A stretch of DNA of 64,000 bases from Triatoma infestans (GCA_011037195.1 JAAEAF010002550.1:1-64000), one strand, 5' to 3'; positions 1 to 11,765 are shown, counted from the first letter of the stretch. Notes: generated by a model from the sequence alone, not told the origin. Made by a program: numbers and translations.

Positions 1-640
1 GACATGTCAAAGTCATTGACATCGGCAAAGTCAAACACCAAAGAAATAATAATTTACAACTAGTGGTTCCAGCCAGCTGCTACCTTAACAAAGAGTGGCA
101 GTAATAAAACCTGCGACCTAGTTGGCCGCCGGCTTCAAGACAGCCGCGGCCAAACAAACGATTAACAAAGCCTTTTCATCAATACTGTACATCAAAAAGC
201 AAGCACCGCGATAAGGTTGGCCACCGAACTGACCTGAACTGACCTGAATAAGGTCACCAAACTACGAAGGTCGCACACTAGGACAGATGTCTTGGTGTGA
301 GTGTGAACAACAGTAATATATACGACGAGAGGATTATTATATCATCTACGGCCAAACGAGCACGTCTTTATACACAAGCGGCAATTACTATACACAGTTA
401 TATTCAAACTTATCTTTCTCTTAGTTGTGCACTTTAGTTTAGTTATTTTATCATTCTAATTTATCTTCTATTTATTACTAAGTATTTTATTATAATTATT
501 AGTTACCATTTCTAACGGTCAAGGTATTGTTCAATTATAGTTATTTTTATATAAACCGTTTAATTATTCGAGCACTAACTTCCCAAAATCTCTCAACTAA
601 CTTCCGCTCTCTTCAAGACATCTGCTACTCCAGGAATCAC
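1..640. other. Unassigned 5' stretch, AT-rich with GC-richer left third
   Basis: I see no coding region. The left 300 bases are richer in GC and contain a short tandem (GAACTGACCT twice, 226-245). They are followed by a TATA-like run near 317 and a long AT-rich part. The layout resembles an LTR or 5'UTR of a retroelement, but I found no partner copy in the window, so this stays a guess. Confidence 0.3.
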
Positions 641-1560
641 ACATCAAACGATTCCATTACAATGGAAACTCAACCATTATCAACTTACAGCATCCATTAA
701 AAGGTTCTTATGATTTGACATTAGTATCTTAACAAAATAATTCGGGAGAAGTTCATTGGGTACCCGGACGGGGCTAATAAGGAAATGTAGGTGTTTCATT
801 CACGGACCTTCCTTATATATCCGGTTGGACTCCTTATGTCAGTTAAGGGTTAAGTAATAGTGCTCAACCCAGACCGTTCTTGTAGAATTTGTGAAACTAA
901 GAAAAAAAGAAAAATAAATTTGTCTTAAATGGATTAAGTACGGTTTTGGATGTTGTTGAAAACGGGGTTGTATGGGTTTTATGTTGTTTGTTCTTTGGGA
1001 TAGCTATAGGATATCAGCGATTTCTTCAGGACGAATAATAATCAGCTTTACTGTTGTCAGATCTGGTGTATTGAAAACATTCAAAATGCTGAATAGCAAG
1101 CTGAAAATTCTGGAGACACACTCAGGACTTGTTAGCGCAGTCACTGACCACTAATGAAGCAGGTTACTATGGAAAATACCTCTGGCAATTATATATATTA
1201 TGAAAATCCCCACAGAAAGTTAAAATACCGACAGCCATATTATTAATAAAATAATTTAATAGGAAACATAATTAATAATAATCAAATATGGATACATACC
1301 GAAGTAAATGAGCTATAACAGGTCCAACAGTACTTGGTGTCCAACAGTGGCCAACCTACTTATATTCAAATTATCCCTTGATGTGCAATAAATCAATCAA
1401 ACTATCATATTATCCTAGTTTTCTGTTTATTTGTTTTTACTTCTCAATGTTTGCTTATATTTGTTTTTAAAATAACCAAACAAATTTTTTATATCTTACA
1501 TTAATCTAAGGGGGTCATTTTTTTAACTTAAAATTTAACGTAACATTATTTGATGGTCTC
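641..1560. repeat. Orphan copy (unit 0) of the module found upstream of family 2 peptide genes
   Basis: This stretch matches 7690-8960 (unit A), 16830-18100 (unit B) and 24560-25920 (unit C) along most of its length. Shared landmarks are a block reading ACATTAGTATCTTAACAAAA, a block around the words ACGGGGCTAATAAGGAAATG, and one around GTCCAACAGTAC. In the three other places the module lies a few hundred bases upstream of a glycine-rich peptide gene, but here no gene follows. A short plus-strand frame (972-1154) is partly conserved with unit A (ISSGRIIISFT) but frameshifted in B and shortened in C, so I do not call it a gene. Confidence 0.75.
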
Positions 1561-2440
1561 AATGATAAAGGAGAATGGAATTTTAGTTACTTTAATTAGA
1601 AAGAATATATTAGTATATATATATTAGTATTGATAGCGATAATAGGACATTTCTAATTGGAAAGAAAAATAGAACACTTTCATAATTATAATAAAAATAG
1701 TAATTAAGAAATAAAAGTACTAGAGTGATAAATGTGTGTCGGGAGTGGGGTGAGACGATGACCGAGCGTCTGGACGCTGCTGTAGAAATTGTAGGGCACA
1801 GACAATGGACACAAGCTTCTTAAAATTGGTAGCCACACATCTGGCTCACCAGGCCATATCCCGAAGGTGGAAACACGAGACAGGTATCTGTGTGTTGGTG
1901 TAGAATTGTAACGCTCCCCCCCTCGTTGGCATACCATCAACGGCAAGGAGTGCCTTGAGGAACATTAAACGTAACAGTAACCCGAACGCTACTAACTCAT
2001 AGTCGATTAGCTGTATAGAACGGTAGCAATTAAGGGATTCCCTTCTATCTTTTATTTTCCTTTTTTCGGTGTTTGCTTACAATTTTTTTATTTGTTTCTT
2101 TTTTAACTCATTCAGTAGCATTTAAATCTTATTTAGCTGAAGTAGAATTAAAATTAAAATAAATAAATAATATTTTTTTTTTTTTTGTGCGAATAGAACA
2201 AAATTTAAAAATTGATAGAAAGGAGAGAATAGTAGAGGATTGACTCACTAGTCACAGTTAGTGTTGGGTTTTAAGTGGTCCGCCGGCAGTATTGCCAATC
2301 TCCCACTATAGAAATTGAAATTCCTCGTCAGCGTCATATAATACATGATTAGATAGTGTGTTCGAGTTTCCCAATTAATTTTTTTCCGTAAATTTGTGTT
2401 TCCTCTTCACCTGGCCTGCTCAAATAGTTGAAGTTTAGAT
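1561..2440. other. No gene recognised
   Basis: AT-rich sequence with a GC-richer island at about 1735-2000 that carries an 80-codon minus-strand frame (1704-1946) without recognisable similarity. Poly-T runs lie near 2168-2187. Nothing supports a gene. Confidence 0.5.
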
Positions 2441-2751
2441 TGGATTAGATCAGATTCTAAAGGGGGGATTGGCTCTTCAGCCTGCGCCACCGCGACACCC
2501 CATGGATCTATTGTGCCACCTCCTAAGTTGGAGGCCTTCCCCGGTCCTATCCTTAATCGGACTGTGGAGTTGGGTGGGCTCACAGGTGGTCAATTAGGGC
2601 ACCTGCCATCAGAGCACCTTCTCGAGTCCTGCTTGCCTTAGTAGACTTAATAGGTCCGAGAGGGGGCCCAAAGAGACGGTACCTTAGCCATACCAGCCCC
2701 TCGCACTGACATACCACGTGCAGCACCGTTTCCTCATCTTCCTGACAAAAC

Positions 2752-3492
2752 CTACACAGGCATATCCGTTGCCAGGCCCATGCGATGCCTATGCTTCTTA
2801 ATTCTACAATGGCCAGTCAGAACGCCAACTGCTATCCTTATGGCCACCTGGCCTAATTGGAGTAATTCCGCAGTTAGCTTGGGCGAGTGGCTATGAATAA
2901 ACGTTTTCTCCTGCCTTTGGCCTGGGGTTTTGACCCACCATTCCCTTGATCGTTCCTGCATCCATGTCTTGATGGATGCACTCTTAAGGCATCTTGAGAT
3001 GCCACAGAACGACTCCGGCCTGATAAGTGCTCCGATTGAACCCTCTCGGGCCAGGCGATATGCCGCTTCATTGCCTCTATAACCCGAATGACCAGGTACC
3101 CAAACCAGCAAGACCTTATTATGGCTACTAATTTCCCTGAGTGCACCTAGGCAATCCCTCACCAGCCTTGAGCTGATCTCCTACGAGTCAATTGCCCGCA
3201 GGGCAGCCTGGCTATCCGAATAAATGACGACTATGGAGTTGTGCACTCCCCGTCTTCTTATTTCGGCGGCGCAGATGATAATCGCGACTAGCTCTGCCTG
3301 AAAGACCGCGGCTAGTCTTCCTAGGCTCATCGAGATATTGCATCTCGGATGGGTTCCGTACACGCCGGCTCCCACTTCTTCCTCCATCTTAGACCCGTCC
3401 GTGTACCACATAGATTCACCTGTAATTGGCGACCCTCCCTTCCATGATCCTCTGTCTAATATTAAGATTTGAAGGGTTTTTGGAAGTCGCAT
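2752..3492 (-). pseudogene. RNase H domain of LINE family X (broken)
   Basis: The minus strand encodes a type I RNase H in two frames. The 3181-3492 part has YTDGSK (first Asp), FQAELVAI (Glu) and YSDSQAAL (second Asp). The 2752-3162 part continues with VPGHSGYRGNE, which carries the late His region. The frame break lies near 3165-3180. RNase H after an RT is typical of R1, LOA and I-group LINEs. The C-terminal zinc knuckle is cut by the frame end near 2752, although TGHCRIKKHRH just upstream of it is visible. This is a transposon relic, not a host gene. Confidence 0.8.
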
Positions 3493-3995
3493 CTAGGAGA
3501 CATTATATCCGTTCTACAGGATTTTGGGTCTGCCTTCAACTCCTGATATAAATCACTGACAATTCCCACTGTGCTTGGGATAAATAGTAGCTTGTCCCTG
3601 CTGTAGTCGTGCCACGACCGCCATAGCAACGCATTGGACGTAGATGTGGAGTGGTCGAAGATTAACAGGACCTCCAAGGCCGCAGTGGGGGTAGTCATCA
3701 CGGCACCGGTCTTGGTCAGGAAAGCCAGCCTTTGAACACTTCCGAGCGCCCCAGAACCCCCATCTGCAAGGTCTTTGTCCATCACACCACCGCCACGTGG
3801 GTTACCTTTGGTCTCACTACGAGGAATATATCCACAGGGCCATCTTCGGAGTTGGTCCCCAGCTTTTGCCGCACAGCCTCCTCCACCTACCCATGGCGAT
3901 TTTGGCTTTGTGTGTGGAAATGTTAATATGGGAATTCCATGTCTGCCTTCGGTCAAACATGAATTCCACATATTTGGCCTCCATGGCAAAGGGAA

Positions 3996-5008
3996 TCACA
4001 ACCCCTCCGAGTATCGGCTGTTGTAAGCCTTGTAAATTTCTCTTCCTTGTGGAGGAAGCACTTGGATTTTGTAGGGATTGATGGAGAGACATTCCGCTCT
4101 GCACCATTGATTTACAATATTGAGCGCCCTCTGAGTGCGCTCTGAGACAGTTACCGCGAACCGCCCCCTCACCACGATTGCCAAATCGTCCGCAACTCTA
4201 GGCAATGGAAGCTTTCCGCGTTTAATTTGGTCAAGATGTCATCGGGTAATAACGTCCACAGCAATGGCGACGAGACGCCTCTCTGCAGGCAGCCTCTGTT
4301 CACCCTGGCCACAAGAGATGAGTTATCTATGGTGGCTATATTAGCCCTTCCCAAGAGATTAGTCCTTATTCACTAACCGATCGTAGGAGGCATGTCCCTC
4401 CTCATTAGTATACCAACAAGTGACTTTGAGGACACATTAGTGAAGGCGCCCTGTATATCCAAAAAGGTGACTACCGCAATTTCCTTGTCGTCAAGCGACT
4501 TTTGGAGTAGCCTATTTAGGTCATCCAGCGCGAAGTCTACGGATTTCACTGCGTGACAGGCATATTGGCGATTATTAAGAGGATTTGTCCTCAAGATCTC
4601 GCCCCTTATAAACCTGTCAATTATCCTCTCCATCGTCTTCAGCAGAATGGTGGACAGGCTTATTGGCCCAAAAGACTTTGGCGATTTATTTGCTGTCCTC
4701 CCTACTTTGGAGAGGAACACGACCTTCACCTGTTGCCATTCTCTCGGAATGAATCCCCTTGCCAAACAGCCTCTGAAGATTTTACATAGGTGTGGTATCA
4801 ATACCTCCACCGCCTTCTGCAAGAAGACAGGGTAAATCTCATCCACGCCTGGTGCTTTATAGGGCTTAAACCTTCCAATCGCCCATCTTAGCCTATTCGG
4901 CTGTATGACGTGATTCGCGATTTTCCAATCCGCCCGACCAGGCCTTCTCAGCCCCTCAACTTCGAGAGGGGCCTCTCTATAAGAGGACCCTGGAAAATGT
5001 GTCCTCAT
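3996..5008 (-). pseudogene. Reverse transcriptase domain of LINE family X (broken)
   Basis: The 4373-5008 frame (minus) has KAPGVDEIYP, IPREWQQVKVVFLSK, a degenerate PISLST block, and LDIQGAF, which holds the first catalytic Asp. The 4169-4354 frame has the block that normally reads GCPQGGVLSPLLW, here altered. The 3996-4205 frame has ADDLAIVVRG, the catalytic Asp pair with the Tyr before it replaced. Three frames are needed to read the domain, so it is inactive. Copy 2 (10106-10858) preserves GGVLSPLLW and has other lesions, so the two copies decayed independently. Confidence 0.85.
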
Positions 5009-5071
5009 AAGAAATTCCAGCGACTCCTCTACCGAGTTTGTGTAGGTTCCGTCATCTTTAAGTTCTTTCGC

Positions 5072-6440
5072 AACACATTAAGTTCTTTATAATATTAAAT
5101 AGATGATAAAATGGTACAATAAACTAAAATAATAGTTAATAGAACATAATTTCATTTCTTCACCAAAAATCCCATTAAATAGTTATTTCTAGGAATTATT
5201 ATTTTTCTAACAAAAGATTGAAGTTGTTGGTAGCTGTTTATACATTGTAGAGGATATGCTAAGTTTAAAGGAATATTATTGGTGCTATTTTCAAAAAAAT
5301 CACAAGAAAGGATCTTGAAAAAATTACTTTATTACGTAAAATTTTGAATTCCAATGGACTCTTCTTTTTTTTTCAGATAAATTTATTTATTTTACAACTG
5401 TATACAATATACAACAAGCACATGTTATAAAGTAATTTATGTACATACATATACATAATCAATAACCAGCTACTTTTGGATGTCGGCGTTATAAGTTAAA
5501 TGGTCGCGTGGCCCACACCCACTTCAGCCTATGACAAGGATTTATGAGAAGTGTTCTGGTGTACATACCTTGGATCAAAGGATTAAGGTGATTGTTTAAT
5601 CTGGAATGGACTTTTATGTAGCGACATTGGGCCATCTCGTTAAAGATAAATAGAATGTTCATCTCGACGAATTTCATTAAATTTGATACAGTAACTATAA
5701 AATTTGTCAATTATAATTTTAAGAACTGGAGTAAGAGAAAGTTGTTTGAGTGTTTCACACCAGATTTTTCTTTTCCTATATCTTTCACAAAAACGTTTTC
5801 CAACGATTTTGTCTAAACATCGTAACTATTTACACACTTAAATGATTTATCACTTTAATTTTGGAACATTTATCATGACAAATTGGATTTTGTTTTGTTT
5901 TTTGAGAATCCGTTGGAGTGGCATTCTCAAGCTTTAGTTATATCAACTGCATAATATTAAGAAACATAAGAAGAGTAATGCTTTTAATTCCAAAATTTGA
6001 AGAAAATCTGGATAACCGGAAGTGCGAATTTACACAATCGGTTTATGGAATTTCTCTATAACAACTATAAACATTTCCTGCAACCTTGGAATGCAAATAG
6101 CACAGATATTAACTTATGACTTTTATTTGAAGTTATTTTCTACAAACAAAATTGTTTTTAGGGAATTCTGGGAAATTTGTGGCGTCAAATTTCATTTTTT
6201 TTTTTTTGTGGCGTCCGTTCAGTGTTATTGGCAGACTCTTCTGGAATACAATGTAATCATTTCAATTATCTGCCTGGGTAGATAGCTATCCCAATCCTAT
6301 ATTTAATTTAAAGCAAATAAATAAGAAAACTTATTATATATTATAATTCTGTTGACAGCAGTAACAGAACACCATGTCACTGTGTTTAACGTACCGTTTG
6401 TATTGTTTCTATAAATAGTAATAAAGTTGGAAGGTGGAAT
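5072..6440. repeat. Unit A, left part: paralogous flank downstream of family 2 gene A
   Basis: 5072-5105 matches the start of the corresponding segments in units B (near 14236) and C (near 20300). From about 5660 to 6440 the sequence runs parallel to 15720-16180 and 22330-23150, including the 3' end of the hairpin repeat (5700-5770, GTAAGAGAAAGTTG then GTGTTTCACACC). The R1-type RT fragment and most of the hairpin repeat present in B and C are missing here. Instead, 5366-5660 holds unassigned sequence beginning with a poly-T run, which could be the 3' end of a minus-strand retroelement. Confidence 0.65.
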
Positions 6441-6445
6441 AGTGT

Positions 6446-6451
6446 TTTATT
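6446..6451 (-). other. Poly(A) signal AATAAA of family 2 gene A
   Basis: AATAAA on the minus strand about 125 nt after the stop codon of gene A. The same GTTTTATTTA block is at 16184-16189 (B) and 23157-23162 (C), so its position is conserved in all three paralogues. Confidence 0.6.
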
Positions 6452-6576
6452 TAAAAGAAAAGTTAAAATTATTAACCACATAAGGAAATCAATATTATTG
6501 TGCAAAAAAAATTTAATTATGGGACATGACAGTCCTATAATACACTTTTCATTAAATTTTGATATATGAAATTATT

Positions 6577-6813
6577 TTATTTCTTTCTACCACCTAAGCC
6601 AAAGCCACCGATTCCGCCAAAGCTACCGCCAAAGCCACTGCCAAAGTCAATGCCACCGTCATCACTTCCGCCACCACCAGTAACTCTGCTGCCGCCAAAT
6701 CCTCTGCCAGTACCACTTAGGCCACTCGCAGCACCACTCCTTTCAAATCTACCTGACATTGCAATGGCCAATACCAGTACAACAATAAAGATCAACCAAG
6801 CTAATAACTTCAT
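6577..6813 (-). CDS. Glycine-rich secreted peptide, family 2 gene A (putative antimicrobial peptide)
   Basis: A 78-residue precursor. The start ATG at 6813 is chosen because it lies 10 nt after a splice acceptor (T-rich tract then ACAG) and because MKLLAW is conserved in the paralogues at 16392 and 23414; the in-frame extension upstream is intron. Residues 1-18 form a hydrophobic signal peptide ending LVLAIA. The mature part is Gly/Ser-rich (FGGSRVTGGGG, then GSGFGGSFGG) and ends in basic GGRKK. There is no cysteine. Short, cysteine-free, Gly-rich secreted peptides are common among insect antimicrobial peptides, but some are structural (cuticle, silk, eggshell), so the AMP role is inference. 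A κB-like site upstream supports immune control. A and C share FGGSRVTGG, which B lacks. Confidence 0.7.
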   Translation of the reverse strand: MKLLAWLIFIVVLVLAIAMSGRFERSGAASGLSGTGRGFGGSRVTGGGGSDDGGIDFGSGFGGSFGGIGGFGLGGRKK

Positions 6814-6820
6814 TTTGAGT

Positions 6821-6905
6821 CTGTAAAAAACAAAAAAACAAAAAATCAAACAAATATAAAAGAAATAAATTTGGATGCCTGAAATAATGTGAACCTATAA
6901 TTTAC
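6821..6905 (-). other. Putative 5'UTR intron of family 2 gene A
   Basis: On the minus strand GTAAATT (donor, 6905-6899) is followed about 80 nt later by a T-rich tract and CAG (acceptor, AG at 6822-6821). Copy B has the same donor (16671) and acceptor. Copy C has GTATAAT (23848) and the same acceptor (23769-23770). Donor and acceptor are conserved while the sequence between varies, which fits a short insect intron. Transcript data would settle it. Confidence 0.55.
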
Positions 6906-6929
6906 AAAGTATAAAAGATAGTAGTCTTC

Positions 6930-6981
6930 ATTTAAATATATAGTGCCGTCAGGTTTATGCACTTTCACTACTAAAACTCCC
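6930..6981 (-). promoter_or_regulatory. Putative promoter of gene A: TATA-like box and κB-like site
   Basis: On the minus strand GGGAGTTTTA (6981-6972) matches the insect κB consensus GGGRNYYYYY at 9 of 10 positions and stands about 30 bp upstream of a TATATATTTAAAT run (6942-6930). Copy B keeps GGGGGTTTTA at 16752-16743. In copy C the site is replaced by a C/G run. κB sites bound by Relish/Dorsal/Dif drive inducible AMP genes. The match alone is weak evidence. Confidence 0.4.
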
Positions 6982-8960
6982 CCAGGCAAGGGTACTCAAG
7001 TTACAGTGTACATTCTTACTAATACAGACATAGTACTAAAAGAATAAATAGTACAGAATCTGTACTAAAAAAGAAATAGTTCTTTTCTTTTTGTTGGCAG
7101 AGAAAACAGCCATTACTGATGCCAATGCCAATGACAAATACTCCATTCTGTCGCTCTTCAATATAAACGTGATCACGGTAGAAGGTGTAGGTTCCTAAAT
7201 TGTTCTCCAGTTTCTACAGTAAATTGTAAAACAGTTTCAATTTTTTTTTTTTTTTTTAAATTTGGAATGCTAAGTGCAGTACTTTAACACTATTATTATC
7301 ATTCTTAACTATTTTGGAAATATATAATATAGGAGGTTGTCGTGGGGGAGGGGATTGATGCTATTATTACAAGGTTGTTGAGTATTGAAAGAGCGGTTCT
7401 AAAAGGTCTAAAAAACTACATCATATAGTCATTTCCTCTAATAGAACCACCGAATATAATTTATATTTACGTTCTTATAAAAAAGTTAAAACCAATGGCG
7501 CAACTGCCCATGAAGGGTCAAGTTTGCAGCGGCGATTGTTATTGGAGGAGCATTTGGTAAGCACATCGCCATATCATCTACTTTGTACCTTCCAAATTTT
7601 ACAAGATAGATGATTTTTTTTCAATTTATTACTTTAATTAATAGAATTGAGTTCTATTCTTTACTGTAATACTATTTAGAAATATTGAGAATTGAAAAGC
7701 CAAGAGTGGAATGTCGAATCGCCGACATATCTAAAGCTTTTTAATAATGGAAAAATCAACCAATCAACTTGCAGTTTCCTTTATAAGGTTCCTATGATTT
7801 GATATTAGTATCTTAACAAAATAATTCGGGAAAAGTTTTAATGTTAAGCTGTGCTCTAGAAGAGTTTGTATCATTGTAGACGCTGAGTTCTTCCGTCTTC
7901 ACCTCAAAATTGATACCAGAATGTTCTAGAAGAATGAAAAAGCTTGCTTCATTGAAGTAAGTAAATTCTAGTCTGGGTACCCGAAGACATATGTATTCCC
8001 ATAGAGATTCCTTGGTTGCTTTCTGTTAACTTTATTGGTCCGAGCGTGCTTTTGACATTTTTTGTTGGCACATGTCTAGAAATTTTGCCTCCAGGTTTGG
8101 AAAGCTTCTCAGCATTCATTTCTATGGTTGATCTAAGTGGAATATCTGTAATCTAAGATGTTCAGTGGGAACCTGGAACGGGGCTAATAAGGAAATGTGG
8201 GTGTATCTTTCACGGACCTTCCTTTTATATTCGGTTGGACTACTCAGTGTCAATTATGGGTTAAGGAGAGATCTCTATGAAATAGTGTTCAACCCAGGTC
8301 CTATTGTAGAATTTGTGAAAGTAAGAAAGAAACACCATCAAAACCGACTGTTTAGGTAGTGTGAAAATTTCCTGACACATTTGGACTCTTGGTCGGAATA
8401 AGATAGCCGAAGACAATTTGTCTTAAATGGATCCATTATGGGTTTGGATTGTGGTTGAATACATGGATTTTATGTTGTATGTTCTATTGGATAGCTGTAG
8501 GAGAACAGAGATTTCTTCAGGACGAATAATAATCAGCTTTACTCTAAAGTTCATAAATTTTAGAACAATTATATACTGTGTGGACAGATCTGCAGTGTTG
8601 AAAACATTAAAAATGCCGAATACCAAGCTGAAAATTCAGCAGACACACTCATGTCTTGTCAGCGCAGTCAATGACCACTAAATGAAGAGGTTACCACGGA
8701 AAATATCTCTGGCAATTATATATATATATTATTAAATTCCAAAGAGGCAGATAAAATACCGACAGCCATATTATTTAATAAAATAATTTAATAATTATTT
8801 AATAGGAAACATAATTAATAATAATCAAATATGGATACATACCAAAGTAAATAAGCTATAATAGGTCCAACAGTACCGGGTGTCCAATTGTAGCCAACCT
8901 ACTTATATTCAAATTTTTCCTTGCTATGCAATAAATTAATCATAATTGTGCAATAGGGAT
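6982..8960. repeat. Unit A, right part: upstream module of family 2 gene A
   Basis: Runs parallel to 16750-18100 (B) and 23900-25920 (C). The segment 7690-8960 is also shared with 641-1560. Several short frames (8165-8359 and 8427-8681 plus strand) are open here but shifted or stopped in the sister copies, so none is called as a gene. Confidence 0.7.
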
Positions 8961-9129
8961 TGTGCAGTGGGGAATGTGCAGTGGGGATTGTGCAGTTGAC
9001 CAGTTCATTTCGTGTGTGTCAAATTTAATTTGTTTAAAGGGTTCAAGGTTTAGTGAAAATTCGTATATGTATATATAATAAGTCTCTTAATGTTTCATAA
9101 AATTTTATCGAATCGATTTTGAATAATCA

Positions 9130-9749
9130 TTGAAAAACTATTATTCATCTCTCAATTATAAGTATTGGATTTATACCTGGGTAAACAATATGAGTTCAAG
9201 TGGGGACAGTGATAAGAACATAGTTAGTGGTGGGGCACCTGCATTTCGCACAGCACAGCCTACTGGTGGGAGTAATGACCTGTTGAGTTTATTACTTGAA
9301 CGTTTTGATACTGTCTCCAAAGAAGTGGTAACTATGAGAAATGTATAGTAAATGAATATATGTCTCCCTACAACCTCAAATTATATAATGAGGCAAAATA
9401 ACTAAAACAAAAGAATCTCGTACAATTTGTTTGGTTTCGAAATGGAAATGTTTTGGTCAGAGAAACCATATCTTCAAAAGCAATGATTATAAAAACTCTA
9501 GAAGACCTTCAGAAGTTTAATTTAGTTAGTCATTCTGGTAAGAAAGAGGTTTATCAGACAGAAGACGAAATTGAAGATCCTATCACTCCATCACAAACAG
9601 GTGCACGCCCAAAGAAGAGGGAGGTGAAAACGTTTTCTTTAGCTTCTCGAACTGGCTCAATTGAAAACTTCGTTTTTTTGCCCCAACATACCCTCGGATT
9701 CTCAGTGAAAGTTATTCAAGTATTACATCTAGAAGGTATAATACCTTAA
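9130..9749 (+). pseudogene. FP-like (baculovirus FP C-terminal fold) LINE ORF1-type protein, broken
   Basis: The plus strand encodes a Ser/Gly-rich N-terminus, then LLSLLLERFDTVSKEV (helix, probably coiled coil). After a frameshift and stop near 9345 comes YMSPYNLKLYNEAK, an in-frame TAA, LVQFVWFRNGNVLVRE and a helical KTLEDLQKF. The block with W-F-R-N-G-x-V-L-V-R resembles the FP C-terminal domain found in many arthropod retrotransposon ORF1 proteins; that family assignment is from memory of the pattern. At least one frameshift and one stop make it non-functional. It lies directly before LINE copy 2 but in the opposite orientation, so the two need not belong together. Confidence 0.55.
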
Positions 9750-9762
9750 ATATTGTGTTGTC

Positions 9763-11243
9763 AAGCTGGCAAAGCCTTTGAACACTTCCGAGATCCCCAG
9801 ACCCCTCATCAGCAAAGACTTTGTCCACCACACAACCGCCCCGTGGTTACCATTGGTCTCACTACGCAGTAATAGATCCACAGGGCCATCTTCGGACTTA
9901 GTCCCCAACTTTTGCCGCACAGCCTACTGCACTTACCCATGGCGATTTTGGCTTTGTGGTGGTAATGTTAATACGAGAATTCCATGTCAGTCTCGGTCAA
10001 ACATGACTTCCAAATATTTGGCCTCCATGGCAAACGGAATCACAACCCCTCCGAGTATCGACCATTGTAAGCCTTTTAATTTCTCTTCCTTCTGAAAGGG
10101 AACACTTAGGTTTTGTGGGGATTGATGGAGAGACCTTCCGCTCTGCTCCATTGATTTACAAAATTAATCGCCCTCTGAGTGCGCTCTGAGACAGTTACCG
10201 CGAACCGCCCCCTCACCACGATTGCCAAATAGTCCGCACATACTAGGCAATGGAAGCTTTCCGCGGTTAATTTGATCAAGATGTCATCGGCTAATAACGT
10301 CCACAGCAATGGCGACAAGACGCCTCCCTGCGGACAGCTTCTACTCACCCTGGCCACAAGAGATGAGTTATCTATGGTGGCTATGTTAGCCCTTCCCAAG
10401 AGATTAGTCCTTATTCACTAACCGATCGTAGGAGGCATGTCTCTCCTCATTAGTATACCAACAAGTGACTTTGAGGACACATTAGTGAAGGCGCCCTGTA
10501 TATCCAAAAAGGTGACTACCGCAATTTCCTTGTCGTCTAGCGGCTTTTTGGGTAGCCTATTTAGGTCATCCAGCTCCAAGGCTACGGATTTCCCTGCCTT
10601 ACAGGCATATTGGAGATTACTAAGAGGATTTGTCCTCAAGATGTCGTCCCTTATAAACCTGTCAATCATCCTCTCCATCGTCTTTAGTAGAAAGGAGGAC
10701 AGGCTTATGGTCCAAACGACTTTGACGATTGATCTGCTGTCCTTCCTACTATGGGGAGGAATACGACCTTTACCTGTTGCCATTCTTTCTATTCTACATA
10801 AGTGTGGTATAACACCTCCCATCGCCTTCTGCAAGAAGACAGGATAAATACCATCCACGCCTAGTGCTTTATTTTGCTTGAACCTTCCAATCGCTCATCT
10901 TAGTTATTCGGCTGTATGACGTGATTCGCGATTTTCCAATCGGCCCAACCAGGCCCTCTCAGCCCCTCGACCAAGAGAGGAGCCTCTCTATAAGAGGACC
11001 CTGGAAAATGTGTGCTCATAAGCAATTCCAGCTACTCCTCTACCGAGTTAATGTAGGTTCCGTCATCTTTCTTCAGGAAACCTACCCTGTTCGCAGTACC
11101 TTGCCCTGCTAGGATTCTGTGAATTCTCGCGCACTCCGTGGTGTCCGCCACGTTCTCTCAGAAACTCCGCCAAGCTTTACGCTTGGCCTTACTTATTTCA
11201 ATGTTGTACTGCGTCAGTACCCTTCTATACGATGCCCAATCTT
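9763..11243 (-). mobile_element. LINE family X, copy 2, lacking its 3' part
   Basis: Matches 3726-5060 closely on the minus strand and extends further 5', where the minus strand reads YRRVLTQYNIEISKAKRKAW, the usual spacer between endonuclease and RT in R1-group LINEs. RT motifs are LDIQGAF (10418-10858) and GGVLSPLLWTLLADD (10106-10399). The element stops at 9763, before RNase H and the 3' UTR. A normal insertion loses its 5' end, so this copy lost its 3' end through a later deletion or rearrangement. Multiple frameshifts. Confidence 0.85.
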
Positions 11244-11261
11244 GTTAGTTTTGATTTGTTT

Positions 11262-11717
11262 AATTTTGTATAACATGGCGGAGTGCACTGTTTTATCTGA
11301 ATTTAGAGTTTTGTATCTCGGTAGAGCTGTGTTGACAACAGCCCAATTGAGTGACATGTTAAATTTTCCTAACCGCAAAGTTATTCAATATGCTCGCACT
11401 TCGTGGAAGTATCGCCAATATCTAATTGAACAATTTAACTTTTAGCTTTATCTGTAAATATTTGCTTTAATTTTATAACGTACTAATTCTACACATATAG
11501 CCATGTGGAATATAGACAGTGGAAGCTTATCGCAGTGGATATTATTATCTATTATCATATATTCACTGGTTCCATTATACCACTCATTATTAATTTTTCT
11601 ACTTTACTTTTCTGTACAATTAAATTTTTCTTTTGTTTTTACATCAACCTCCAGCAGACGGATTTTTCCATGCTGTACAGTGCTTGTTTACGTCTGTTAT
11701 TTTGAGAATAAAATTAC

Positions 11718-11762
<45 letters not shown>

Positions 11763-11763
11763 A
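11262..11763 (+). mobile_element. 3' end of LINE family Y with (ATT)n tail
   Basis: The plus strand encodes a LINE ORF2 C-terminus: VLSEFRVLYLGR, then YARTSWKYRQYLIEQFNF and a stop at 11443-11445. This corresponds to the C-terminus of the better-preserved copy at 50373-51805 (EFRLLYLGER and SAWQYRHQLVQEFNF). About 270 nt of 3'UTR follow, ending in the (ATT)n run at 11717-11762, which is the element's own tail. The 5' side is cut at about 11260 by the junction with LINE copy 2. Confidence 0.7.
11717..11762. repeat. (ATT)n microsatellite, LINE tail
   Basis: About 15 ATT units. It sits exactly at the 3' end of the family Y LINE. The related copies end in ATTATTATTAT (51797-51805) and a short TTATTA run at the minus-strand 3' end of the 18948-19894 copy. 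Confidence 0.85.
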
Positions 11764-11765
11764 TT

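Larger units (their letters stand above)
2463..5068 (-). mobile_element. Non-LTR retrotransposon (R1/LOA/Jockey-like, family X), degenerate copy 1
   Basis: The minus strand carries pieces of an ORF2 in the expected order: a pre-RT region, reverse transcriptase (5008 down to 3996), a connection region, then RNase H (3492 to 2752). The reading frame changes several times, so the copy is dead. The 3' end on the minus strand lies near 2463, where GC-rich LINE sequence stops at a run of C (minus strand) followed by AT-rich DNA. The 5' end stops near 5068, so the copy is 5' truncated before any endonuclease. A second copy of the same family is at 9763-11243. The base composition is clearly GC-richer than the flanks. 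Confidence 0.85.

Noticed and set aside
226..250. Short tandem GAACTGACCT as a regulatory array
   Set aside because: Only two units; too little to call.
3462..4107. Several long plus- and minus-strand frames over LINE copy 1
   Set aside because: Shadows of the GC-rich LINE ORF2 in other frames; only frames with RT or RNase H motifs were kept.
6566..6826. 86-codon proline-rich plus frame over family 2 gene A
   Set aside because: Antisense of Gly codons (GGN read as NCC); no counterpart in other copies.
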